From: Methylophaga sp.
Lineage (GTDB): Bacteria; Pseudomonadota; Gammaproteobacteria; Nitrosococcales; Methylophagaceae
DNA length: 64,000 nt
NCBI GenBank assembly: GCA_011053005.1
Contig: DRHW01000002.1
Span: 1 to 64,000 of the forward strand
Reading direction: 5' to 3'
Shown here: positions 18,298-26,525 of the stretch, in pieces
How positions within the stretch are numbered: position 1 is the first letter of the stretch
Layout: every line of letters starts with the position of its first letter
Translations under genes and position numbers: made by a program
Notes under the pieces: model-generated
What the model saw: the letters and a program-made list of their open reading frames with translations, nothing else
Told to the model about the DNA's origin: nothing
Databases searched by the model: none

Positions 18298-19680
18298 TTA
18301 AATCTTCACCAGCTTCATTTTAGCAGCCAAACCCAATCGACCTGTTTTAACGGCATTTCGCCGCATGCCTTTCACCGGTGCAATGAAAAACACATCGCCA
18401 TTTTTACCTAATAATTGTTGTTGTACGCCGACTGATTTAGCAATTTTGGCATTGGCTTGTAAGTGATGCATTTCACCATGAACCGGAATCGCACAAGTCG
18501 GTTTCACCCAGTCGTACATCAGTTTAAGTTCATCAGCAGCCGGATGACCCGATGCATGAATCGGCAAAATACTGTCATCTGCCGTAACAACAATTAACTG
18601 CTTTTCTTTGAGACGTTGAATTAATGACTCTACTGCTAACTCATTGCCTGGTATTAATTTTGAACTGAAAATAACGGTATCACCTGGCTGTAAATCCAAG
18701 TCACGAAAGGCATTGATACTTAAACGATTTAAGGCGGTATGCGGTTCGCCTTGGCTCCCTGTGGCAACTAATAACACGGTACTGGCAGGCAAATAACTTA
18801 AATGTTCTGAATCAACCAAGGTATTGCCATATTCCCACACACCACTGGCTCGCGCCGCTGACACCATATTAATGAGCGATCTTCCTAATAAGCCAAGATG
18901 ACGATCCGTTTCTTGGGCGATTTTAGCAAGTGTCGATAAGCGAGCGATATTACTACCAAAACACGTGACAACTACTCGTCCTTTTGCTTGTTCGATATGT
19001 TTTTTTAAACCTTGATATAACTGCGATTCGCTTAAAGAATGTCCTTGCACATTAGCGTTAGTGGAATCACAAACCATCACATCAATATCTTGCTCCGCCA
19101 TTGCACGATAACGCTGTTCATCAAAACCTTGACCGACTAAAGGCGCGGGATCGAGTTTCCAATCTGCGGTATGAAATGCTTTTCCCACTGGCGTGCTAAT
19201 AATTAAGGCATAAGGATCAGGGATCGAGTGCGTCAACCTCACCCATTCAACATCAAATACGCCGATTGTCTGCTTATTATCTTTGTCGACATCGATAATG
19301 TGAACAGGTACTTTTTTGTCTAAACCGACTTCAACGAGTTTGCGTCGTAAGATTTCAGCGGTAAACGCCGTGGTATAAATCGGACAGCGTAATTGTTGCC
19401 ATAAATACGGCACAGCACCGACATGATCTTCATGAGCATGAGTAATGACTAATCCGGCAAGTTGAGCGCGGCGATCAACAATAAATTGGGGATCAGCCAT
19501 TTGCACATGATGATGCGGCCCCGTTATTTCTTCACCATCGACATCGGTATTTTGGTCGAAAATCACACCACAATCGACCATTAACCATTGTCCATCATGA
19601 CCATATAGATTCATGTTCATGCCGATTTCGCCCGTGCCGCCTAAGGGCAAGAACCAAAAGTCTTTTGAATCAGGTGTCAT
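18298..19680 (-). CDS. RNase J-like metallo-beta-lactamase ribonuclease
   Basis: This beta-CASP family enzyme of 460 residues is shorter than Bacillus RNase J (about 555) because it lacks the C-terminal oligomerisation domain. Motifs in order: LPLGGTGEIGMNMNLY, the metal motif HAHEDHVGA at 81-89, TADWKLDP, DSTNA, the beta-CASP blocks GRVVVTCFGSNIARL and ATGSQGEPHTAL, HASGHPA and PVHGEMHHL. RNase J enzymes degrade RNA 5'-to-3' and endonucleolytically, here presumably in the cytoplasm. Most gammaproteobacteria rely on RNase E, so an RNase J-like protein is a lineage marker. No close operon partner is seen: sbcD lies downstream and yjgR is separated by about 60 nt. Confidence 0.85.
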   Translation of the reverse strand: MTPDSKDFWFLPLGGTGEIGMNMNLYGHDGQWLMVDCGVIFDQNTDVDGEEITGPHHHVQMADPQFIVDRRAQLAGLVITHAHEDHVGAVPYLWQQLRCPIYTTAFTAEILRRKLVEVGLDKKVPVHIIDVDKDNKQTIGVFDVEWVRLTHSIPDPYALIISTPVGKAFHTADWKLDPAPLVGQGFDEQRYRAMAEQDIDVMVCDSTNANVQGHSLSESQLYQGLKKHIEQAKGRVVVTCFGSNIARLSTLAKIAQETDRHLGLLGRSLINMVSAARASGVWEYGNTLVDSEHLSYLPASTVLLVATGSQGEPHTALNRLSINAFRDLDLQPGDTVIFSSKLIPGNELAVESLIQRLKEKQLIVVTADDSILPIHASGHPAADELKLMYDWVKPTCAIPVHGEMHHLQANAKIAKSVGVQQQLLGKNGDVFFIAPVKGMRRNAVKTGRLGLAAKMKLVKI

Positions 19681-19740
19681 CTTTTTTCCGATGTTGGCAT
19701 TAAGGCTGACGTGTTTTTGAATAATCTAAAGTAATAAATC

Positions 19741-21222
19741 TTATTTACCTTTTAATAAAGAACCCAAGATACCACGCACTAACCTACCACCGATTTGGGT
19801 ACCAATCGAACGCATCGCACTTTTGAAAAAGGCTTCCATTGGTGTTTCACGTTGTCGACTTGTCGTTTTTGGTTTTTCAGCTTTTGCTTGTTCCTTAGCT
19901 TGAGTAGCCGCCGTTTCATCAGCTTGTTGTTTTTTAGCAAGTTCTTCTGCCCGTTTATTTAATATTTCATAGGCTGATTCTCTATCCACCATTTTTTCAT
20001 ACACACCCGCCACCAGCGAATTAGACATTAATACCGTGCGTTGGCTATCTGTAATCGGTCCAATTTGGCTTTTAGGCGGTTTAATCAACGTGCGTTGCAC
20101 AATTTGTGGTCGCCCTTTTTCATCTAATAATGAAACTAATGCCTCGCCCACCGCCAACTCAGTGATGACGGTTTCAGTATCTAGTTCAGGATTATCACGA
20201 AAAGTTTGGGCGGCGGCTCGTACTGCTTTTTGATCGCGAGCCGTATAAGCACGTAAAGCATGTTGAATTCGGTTACCTAATTGAGCCAACACGCTATCAG
20301 GAATATCGGTTGGATTTTGAGTAACGAAATACACACCAACACCTTTTGAACGAATCAAGCGGACGACTTGTTCCACTTTATCTAATAATACTTGTGGCGC
20401 ATCTTTAAAGATTAAATGGGCTTCATCAAAAAACAATACTAGTTTCGGTTTTTCGGGATCGCCCACTTCGGGTAATTGTTCGAATAATTGTGACATCAAC
20501 CACAATAAAAACGTGCTGTATAACTGAGGCGAATTCATCAGCGTATTGGCCGCCAGCATATTAATCACGCCTTTACCTTCAGAGTCAGTTTGCATCAAAT
20601 CATCAAGATTGAGTACGGGTTCTGCAAATAATTGATCACCACCTTGATCTTCTAACGTAATCAATCGACGTTGAATCGCGCCCACACTCGCCGCAGAAAC
20701 ATTGCCATACACTGTCTGAAAATCAGCCGCATTATCAGCGACAAATTTAAGCATCGCGCGTAGATCTTTCATGTCCAACAATAGCCAGCCATTGTCATCC
20801 GCGACACGAAACACTAACGACAATACACCTTCTTGAGTGTCATTAAGATTAAGCAATCGAGACATTAACAACGGACCCATATCAGAAATAGTTGTTCTAA
20901 CAGGATGCCCTTGCTTGCCAAATATATCCCAAAAAGTAGCGGGGAAACCTTGAAACTTAAAATCATCCAAATTCATTAAGACAACACGTTCCGCCACTTT
21001 AGGATGCGCTTTGCCCGGTTGTGTAACACCGGATACATCACCTTTAATATCAGCTAAAAATACTGGCACACCTATTTCACTAAAACCTTCTGCCAACCCT
21101 TGCATGGTAATCGTTTTACCTGTGCCAGTCGCACCCGCAATCAAACCATGACGATTAGCCAATTTGGGCAATAACGTGATGGCGAGTTCACCTGCTTGCC
21201 CAATGAAAATGCTGTCTGACAT
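19741..21222 (-). CDS. yjgR: YjgR-type HerA-like ATPase (DUF853)
   Basis: A 493-residue P-loop ATPase of the DUF853/YjgR family related to HerA and FtsK translocases. Walker A GATGTGKT is at 30-37, a Walker B-like strand is VFLADIKGD, and a second acidic motif is KLVLFFDEAHLIF. The arginine/sensor region includes GVYFVTQNPTDIPDSVLAQLGNR. The C-terminus is a charged low-complexity stretch (Lys/Glu/Gln/Ala) followed by a hydrophobic GGRLVRGILGSLLKG tail. The biological role of YjgR is not established; DNA or protein translocation is inferred from the fold. The start is supported by AGGATT 5 nt upstream of the ATG. Confidence 0.9.
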   Translation of the reverse strand: MSDSIFIGQAGELAITLLPKLANRHGLIAGATGTGKTITMQGLAEGFSEIGVPVFLADIKGDVSGVTQPGKAHPKVAERVVLMNLDDFKFQGFPATFWDIFGKQGHPVRTTISDMGPLLMSRLLNLNDTQEGVLSLVFRVADDNGWLLLDMKDLRAMLKFVADNAADFQTVYGNVSAASVGAIQRRLITLEDQGGDQLFAEPVLNLDDLMQTDSEGKGVINMLAANTLMNSPQLYSTFLLWLMSQLFEQLPEVGDPEKPKLVLFFDEAHLIFKDAPQVLLDKVEQVVRLIRSKGVGVYFVTQNPTDIPDSVLAQLGNRIQHALRAYTARDQKAVRAAAQTFRDNPELDTETVITELAVGEALVSLLDEKGRPQIVQRTLIKPPKSQIGPITDSQRTVLMSNSLVAGVYEKMVDRESAYEILNKRAEELAKKQQADETAATQAKEQAKAEKPKTTSRQRETPMEAFFKSAMRSIGTQIGGRLVRGILGSLLKGK

Positions 21223-21367
21223 GTTTAATCCTTTTTAACACTGAAAATAGAGTGGATTCATAAGCGGTACTTTAGTTTAGTTAGAGAACTAAAATCAATT
21301 GACCAAACGATACTTAATTTTTAAGTTGAGATTGTGCGTGTTCTGTATAAATGATCGGCAAAGTTGT

Positions 21368-22600
21368 TTAACGCTTTCTACGGCCTTTAGATTTTCCCTT
21401 ATGCTGCCTATTCGAATCTGGCTCAAAATTACCAAACTCGTCATCGTCAAATGGTGAACTGGCAGGCGAAAGCGGAGCAAAACCTGCAATAATTTCTCGT
21501 TCTAATGCATAACCAATAACACGTTCAATAGACGCTAACTGCTTAGTTTCATCTTCACTAAAAAATGAAACCGCCAAACCTGCAGTACCAATTCGACCCG
21601 TACGACCAATCCGATGCACATAATCTTCAGCCACATAAGGCAGGTCAAAGTTCACCACACAAGGTAGCTGATTAATATCAATGCCCCGTGAAGCAATATC
21701 AGTGGCGACTAACACTTTAATCGTGCCATTTTTAAACCCATCTAAAGCGAGCGTACGTGCATGTTGGGTTCTGTTGGCGTGGATGGAGTCAGCATTAATT
21801 CCAGCGTTTTTCAGTGTGACCACCAAACTATCTGCACCCTGTTTAGTTCGACTAAATACCAAAACTTGATGCCAACTGTTGAATTTAATCAGGTAAATGA
21901 GCAAGTCACTTTTGTATTCCTTAGCTACGGGATATAACTTTTGATTAATCGTATCGACAATGCTGTTAGCGGCGGTGATTTCAATCAAAATGGGATTATT
22001 AAGCATGCTGTTTGCAAGCGATTTAATCTCTTTAGAAAACGTCGCTGAAAACATCAAGGTTTGACGTTTATTAGGCAGCAGCGTTTGGATATGACGAATA
22101 TCGTCGATAAAGCCTAATTCCAACATACGATCGGCCTCATCCAAGACCAATATTTCCAGCTGATCAAAATTAATTGCTTGTTGATTATAAAGATCAATCA
22201 AACGACCCGGAGTCGCCACCAACACATCGACACCTGCTTGTAGTCCGGCTATCTGTGGCTCGATTCTCACCCCACCAAACACCGCGGTAGATCGAATAGT
22301 TGTATGACGGCTGTAGTTTTCAATACTTTCGGCAACTTGAGCTGCAAGCTCACGCGTCGGCGTAATCACTATGGCACGTACATTGTGAGCTTGTGGTGTT
22401 GGAGCATCTGACAATAGCTGCACCATAGGCAATGTAAAACCAGCTGTTTTTCCCGTGCCCGTCTGTGCCACCGCCATTACATCACGCTGACTCAGCACCG
22501 CCGGAATAGCTTCAACCTGAATGGGTGAAGGCGTTATATAACCTTGTTCTGCAACCGCTTTCAAAAGTTCATCACACAAATTTAAAGCACTAAACGACAT
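21368..22600 (-). CDS. rhlE: RhlE-type DEAD-box RNA helicase
   Basis: This ATP-dependent RNA helicase is likely involved in ribosome assembly or mRNA turnover. From the chosen ATG at 22600, with AAGGAA upstream, the protein is 410 residues and begins MSFSALNLCDELLKAVAEQGY, the family start. The Q motif PSPIQVEAIP, motif I AQTGTGKT (about 45-52), PTRELAAQ, VATPGRL, DEAD, SAT, and the C-terminal HRIGRTGRIG are all present. The tail is short and basic (GKSKGRRKR). An upstream ATG would add 16 unconserved residues. RhlE versus a related DbpA/SrmB identity rests on overall motif wording and is not certain. Confidence 0.92.
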   Translation of the reverse strand: MSFSALNLCDELLKAVAEQGYITPSPIQVEAIPAVLSQRDVMAVAQTGTGKTAGFTLPMVQLLSDAPTPQAHNVRAIVITPTRELAAQVAESIENYSRHTTIRSTAVFGGVRIEPQIAGLQAGVDVLVATPGRLIDLYNQQAINFDQLEILVLDEADRMLELGFIDDIRHIQTLLPNKRQTLMFSATFSKEIKSLANSMLNNPILIEITAANSIVDTINQKLYPVAKEYKSDLLIYLIKFNSWHQVLVFSRTKQGADSLVVTLKNAGINADSIHANRTQHARTLALDGFKNGTIKVLVATDIASRGIDINQLPCVVNFDLPYVAEDYVHRIGRTGRIGTAGLAVSFFSEDETKQLASIERVIGYALEREIIAGFAPLSPASSPFDDDEFGNFEPDSNRQHKGKSKGRRKR

Positions 22601-22751
22601 AGATAGGGTTTCCTTAATGATTGATTGACGCATCAAGTTAGCCGCCACCGCCTTGATTCATGTATTAGTCCGATAAATTTCTGTATTTTGTAACGATTCT
22701 GTAAAGTATCAATTTAGCAGAATTATTTAAACGGTTATTTAGGATTAAATT

Positions 22752-23975
22752 ATGAAGGTTCTGGACTATTATGATAAATTCGAATGTATTGGTTCTGATT
22801 GTGAAGATAGCTGTTGTAGCGGTTGGCAGGTCAGTATAGATAATAATACATATCGAAAATATAAAAAAATTGAAGATATAGCAGTTAGAAAAGAAGTCTT
22901 AAACAATATAGTCCACGATAAAGGGAAATTGACAGGGTCAAAGTATAAAATCAAGTTGCGTGATGATGCTTCTTGTCCTTTTTTAAATAAGGATAAATTA
23001 TGCGATATCTATCAACGTTGTGGTGAAAATCATTTATCAGATACCTGCACGAATTTTCCACGTGACCCACGCAATCTTTTTAGTCAGCCTGAATCAGCGC
23101 TGAGTTTAGCTTGTCCTGAAGTCACTCGCTTAGCCATTTTACCCAGTTCCCCCATACAGTTAATTGATATTGATGCGTCGACAGTTCACTCCAAACGAAT
23201 ACAAACATATCAATTAAAGCTAGCTTCGTATTCATCAGACGATTTTCAGCAAACCTATGATGCTATACGAACCGTCTCATTTCATATCATACAAATGAGA
23301 CAAATTAGTTTAGATGAACGCCTATTTCTCTTGGGATTATTCTTAGATAAACTCAATGATGGATTTCAAGAAAACAATCATATATTGATGAATCAGTTAA
23401 TTGTCGAGTTTATTGATAATCTCGAAGGTCCTGATGAAATATTAACGCAATATCGACAATTTAAATCAATCCCACACTTAAAGCTCGAATACTCTCTTAC
23501 GATGTTGGTTACTGATTATCCAGCATCGCGTAATCCTCGCTTAGCAGAGTGTCTAAACTGGTTAAATCAGGGCTTAGGTATAAACTATCATGAGTTTGAA
23601 ATAGATAAAATACTCGAAAAATATCAACATGCAGATGAAAAATATTATCAGCCCTTTTTGCAAGAACGAGGCTATTTTCTAGAAAACTATTTAATTTCAC
23701 ACTTGTTTTATTCTGGCTTCCTATTTTCAAGCCAGCAATCTTTATTCGAGAGTTACCTTAGACTCATTACCTGTTTTACCAATATTCAGACAACCATCAT
23801 TGGCATGGCTAGTTTTCATCAAAATATTGATACAGCTCATGTTTTACAACTAATACAAAGTTATGAACGATTTATCTCTCATAACGCTAACTATCTACCG
23901 TCATTATTGAAAAAATTAGAAGACTTGAACTTCAACTCCTTGGCAGCGATGATGCTTTTACTTAAACAAGGGTAA
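22752..23975 (+). CDS. fliB: FliB-family flagellin lysine-N-methylase
   Basis: A 407-residue soluble protein with the FliB cysteine signature near the N-terminus (ECIGSDCEDSCCSGWQVSID) followed by CPFLNKDKLCDIYQRCGE and LSDTCTNFPRDPR. FliB methylates surface lysines of flagellin in Salmonella using AdoMet, and the cysteine pattern suggests a bound Fe-S cluster. The remaining 280 residues are helical and less conserved. No flagellar gene lies within this window, so the substrate could be a distant flagellin or another surface protein. The start is ATG at 22752; upstream is the divergent rhlE promoter region of about 150 bp. The function is inferred from family membership only. Confidence 0.85.
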   Translation: MKVLDYYDKFECIGSDCEDSCCSGWQVSIDNNTYRKYKKIEDIAVRKEVLNNIVHDKGKLTGSKYKIKLRDDASCPFLNKDKLCDIYQRCGENHLSDTCTNFPRDPRNLFSQPESALSLACPEVTRLAILPSSPIQLIDIDASTVHSKRIQTYQLKLASYSSDDFQQTYDAIRTVSFHIIQMRQISLDERLFLLGLFLDKLNDGFQENNHILMNQLIVEFIDNLEGPDEILTQYRQFKSIPHLKLEYSLTMLVTDYPASRNPRLAECLNWLNQGLGINYHEFEIDKILEKYQHADEKYYQPFLQERGYFLENYLISHLFYSGFLFSSQQSLFESYLRLITCFTNIQTTIIGMASFHQNIDTAHVLQLIQSYERFISHNANYLPSLLKKLEDLNFNSLAAMMLLLKQG

Positions 23976-24139
23976 TTAACTGACCCCGAAGCTCACTTGT
24001 AAACCATGGCGTCACATGACTTATTGAATAATGTCAATCAATAGTACTAAAGTACAGTATCTTATAATCTACAGCCGCTTATAATTAAAACCATGTTAGT
24101 TCACAGTTTTATTTTATAACCTCCTATAAGGATATAACC

Positions 24140-24685
24140 ATGAAAAGTTTAAATTTAAAATCAGCTGGTTTAATTACCATGCTTTTCGCAGCTCCACTTT
24201 CAGCGACAGCAGCAACTATCAATCTAAACTCAGTAACCGGCAATACACAAACACTTGCTCTTCAAGCTGGCACGTATTCTTTTAAAGTGACTTCTGGTGC
24301 TTGGAATGCTTGGAGCCCAGCAGGTGCAGCTAATTGTACAATTGCTGGATGTACTCAAGGTTGGGTTACTCAATTTAATTACTTAATTGAAGGTGGCGTT
24401 TTTTCAAAAGCTAATGAAATTAGAACAATAGATTCGACAACGGGTATTTATGCAACAGCAGCAGAAGCAACGCTTGCAGCTCAATCAGTTCAAACCATAA
24501 TTACTTTAACGGATACAACAAATGTTTCTTTTACCATTCTAGATGCACCGACTAGCGATAATATTGGTAATTTAGAGATAGATATCTCAGCTGTATCCGC
24601 TGTACCTATTCCAGCTGCTGCATTCTTATTTGCCCCTGCTCTACTAGGTTTCATGGGCCTACGTCGCAAATCTAAACAAGCTTAA
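24140..24685 (+). CDS. VPLPA-CTERM sorted secreted protein
   Basis: A 181-residue exported protein. A Sec signal peptide (MKSLNLKSAGLITMLFAAPLSATA) is followed by a mature domain rich in Thr, Ala and Asn with two cysteines (NCTIAGC). The C-terminus has the tripartite sorting signal: VPIPAAAFLFAP, a hydrophobic helix, and a basic end GLRRKSK. This matches the VPLPA-CTERM class of exosortase-processed proteins. Such proteins are anchored and then cleaved by an exosortase, usually together with exopolysaccharide genes. No exosortase is in the window, but an exosortase-associated acyltransferase lies at 55480-56229. RBS TATAAGGA precedes the ATG. A strong terminator follows. Confidence 0.88.
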   Translation: MKSLNLKSAGLITMLFAAPLSATAATINLNSVTGNTQTLALQAGTYSFKVTSGAWNAWSPAGAANCTIAGCTQGWVTQFNYLIEGGVFSKANEIRTIDSTTGIYATAAEATLAAQSVQTIITLTDTTNVSFTILDAPTSDNIGNLEIDISAVSAVPIPAAAFLFAPALLGFMGLRRKSKQA

Positions 24686-24705
24686 TCCCACGGAATCAGT
24701 CCATT

Positions 24706-24741
24706 AAAAAGCCACTTTAGTTACCTAAAGTGGCTTTTTTG
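24706..24741 (+). terminator. Rho-independent terminator after VPLPA-CTERM gene
   Basis: A perfect 9-bp stem GCCACTTTA/TAAAGTGGC with a 6-nt loop is preceded by five A and followed by six T. It can act in both directions and also closes the convergent SDR transcript. Confidence 0.92.
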
Positions 24742-24789
24742 TGCCGAACAGGAATAGATATGATGGGTAATGTCCCCTTCAGTTACTGG

Positions 24790-25584
24790 CTACGGACAGG
24801 TATACCCCCCATCAATAACAAGATCTGAACCTGTCATGAATGTTGATTCATCTGATGCTAAGAATATAGTGCCATAAGCAATTTCATGCGGTTTTCCAAA
24901 GCGCTTCATCGGAACCATTGAAACAAGTGGTTCCCATTCTTCTTTCGGAACACTACTTTCAAATAAATTGGTGTCAAACATACCCGGGCAAATTGCATTC
25001 ACGCGAATATTATCACCAACAAATTCCATGGCTGCAGATTTGGTCATTAACCTAACTGCGCCTTTAGTACTTTGGTAGGCGGTTGATGTGCCAGCGCCCG
25101 CAATGCCATAGATTGAGGCAAAGTTGATAATAGAGCCTCCGCCAACACGCCTCATAGCTGGGACAGCAGCTTTCATGCCTAGTAACACACCTAATTGATT
25201 GATGTTAACGATTTGATAAAATTTTTCGACCGTATGCTCTAGCAACCCTGCATGATAATAAATACCGGCATTATTGACTAACACATCTAATCGACCAAAG
25301 TGTTTTTCGGTTTCGGCAACGCCATCAACCCAGTCCTGCTCTTTGGTGACGTCAAGCGCTATCGCAATAGCTTCGCCACCCGATTGATTTATCTCATTAA
25401 CCAAAGCGAGTGTTTTCTTCCATAAGCTATCGACAGCTTGACCGTCAGCAATGATGGGATCAACGTGTAAATTTGCAGCAACAATTTTAGCGCCTTCTTT
25501 TGCCATCATTCGCACTTGTTCACTGCCTAAGCCACCACCTGCACCCGTAATTAATACCACTTTATTTTCTAATCTTCCCGCCAT
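24790..25584 (-). CDS. SDR-family NAD(P)-dependent oxidoreductase
   Basis: A 264-residue classical short-chain dehydrogenase. The Rossmann motif TGAGGGLGSEQ is at about 14-24, NNAGIYY at about 104-110, the catalytic serine in NFASIYG, and the Tyr-Lys pair in YQSTKG. The C-terminal GGYTCP end is typical of the glucose/3-hydroxyacyl-type subgroup. The substrate cannot be deduced; neighbouring genes give no pathway. An insertion of about 20 residues after the second strand (HVDPIIADGQAVDSLWKK) makes it slightly longer than the 250-residue norm. GGGGGA lies just before the ATG. It converges with the CTERM-protein gene across a shared bidirectional terminator. Confidence 0.9.
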   Translation of the reverse strand: MAGRLENKVVLITGAGGGLGSEQVRMMAKEGAKIVAANLHVDPIIADGQAVDSLWKKTLALVNEINQSGGEAIAIALDVTKEQDWVDGVAETEKHFGRLDVLVNNAGIYYHAGLLEHTVEKFYQIVNINQLGVLLGMKAAVPAMRRVGGGSIINFASIYGIAGAGTSTAYQSTKGAVRLMTKSAAMEFVGDNIRVNAICPGMFDTNLFESSVPKEEWEPLVSMVPMKRFGKPHEIAYGTIFLASDESTFMTGSDLVIDGGYTCP

Positions 25585-25726
25585 GTTATCCCCCTAATTA
25601 GTTAAGATAAAGACATTGCAACTGTGCCTGTCTCTGATTTAAAACCATCTTAAAGTTGGCTAGACTTCGCCACAAGACGGCACTTTGAAGTGACCTAGTT
25701 ACTTGAAAGTGACATTTGAATGTTAA

Positions 25727-26001
25727 GACGCCCTCCCAGTAACAAACAGTGATGATTCTGGTACGAACGGTCAGAACTCAGACAAAGAAACAAAACTAGG
25801 TTGGACGCTAGGTTTCGGTGCTGAATACGCGCTGAATGATGACTGGACAATCCGTGGAGAGTATTTTCTTATGCCGATTACGGAGACGTGGACACCACGG
25901 CATTTGTAAGCAATCCAGCTCAGACTTTGGGTAATGATTTGAAAAGCTCCGTAGGGCTTACTACACAAGTGTTCTCACTCGGTCTGTCCTATCATTTCTA
26001 A
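25727..26001 (+). pseudogene. 3' remnant of an outer-membrane beta-barrel protein
   Basis: Only the last strands of a porin-like barrel survive. One frame reads KLGWTLGFGAEYALNDDWTIRGEY, and after a one-base shift near 25864 another continues as SYADYGDVDTTAFVSNPAQT and ends GLTTQVFSLGLSYHF-stop, with the terminal phenylalanine of an outer-membrane barrel. The style resembles the Omp25/opacity-type eight-stranded family. No start codon or signal peptide is present upstream; a stop codon closes the frame at 25724. A terminator follows at 26041. This is a decayed gene, not a functional one. Confidence 0.75.
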
Positions 26002-26040
26002 TAATAAAATCTTATATATCTGAATAAATTATTATTCAGA

Positions 26041-26068
26041 AAGGGCCGACATTTTTGTCGGCCCTTTA
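26041..26068 (+). terminator. Terminator of the lost outer-membrane gene
   Basis: A perfect 11-bp stem AAGGGCCGACA/TGTCGGCCCTT with a TTTT loop lies 40 nt after the remnant's stop. The trailing T run is short. Confidence 0.75.
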
Positions 26069-26525
26069 ATCACTGCACTAATGAGCACAGTATAAATGGA
26101 TGTATAAACCATTTACGCTATCCACCCTAGCTCTACAATTTCAACCGCTAAACCAATCAATTACTTAACGTCCGTTTCACCCCTCTTTTCTCGTTTATAA
26201 AAAGTCAGGAACAACCAGAAAACTGAGTTTTATAGCTGGGTTTATGGAAGGGAATAACATAGCGACAACTTACAAAATCAACGGATCTTAGCATTTTGTG
26301 TTGTATAGGAATTCTAAGGAAAATCAAGAATAAAGGAGCAATATATCGACATTAGGCTCACACTGTATAATCCATAAGTAAGTCATAAAATTCTAAAGTT
26401 TAGTTTCCTCATGTTTTTCACATTTCATTCCATAAGGAACTATGTTAGATTTTGATGAATAATCACAATAAACAAGGTCATCATAAGAGAATGTCACTAA
26501 TTCCTCATGGAATAAGGCGCTGATA
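26069..26525. other. Intergenic region with no recognisable gene
   Basis: This AT-rich stretch before the diguanylate cyclase gene shows no convincing reading frame, RNA gene or repeat. It presumably holds the promoter of the downstream gene; I could not pick one with confidence. Confidence 0.5.
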
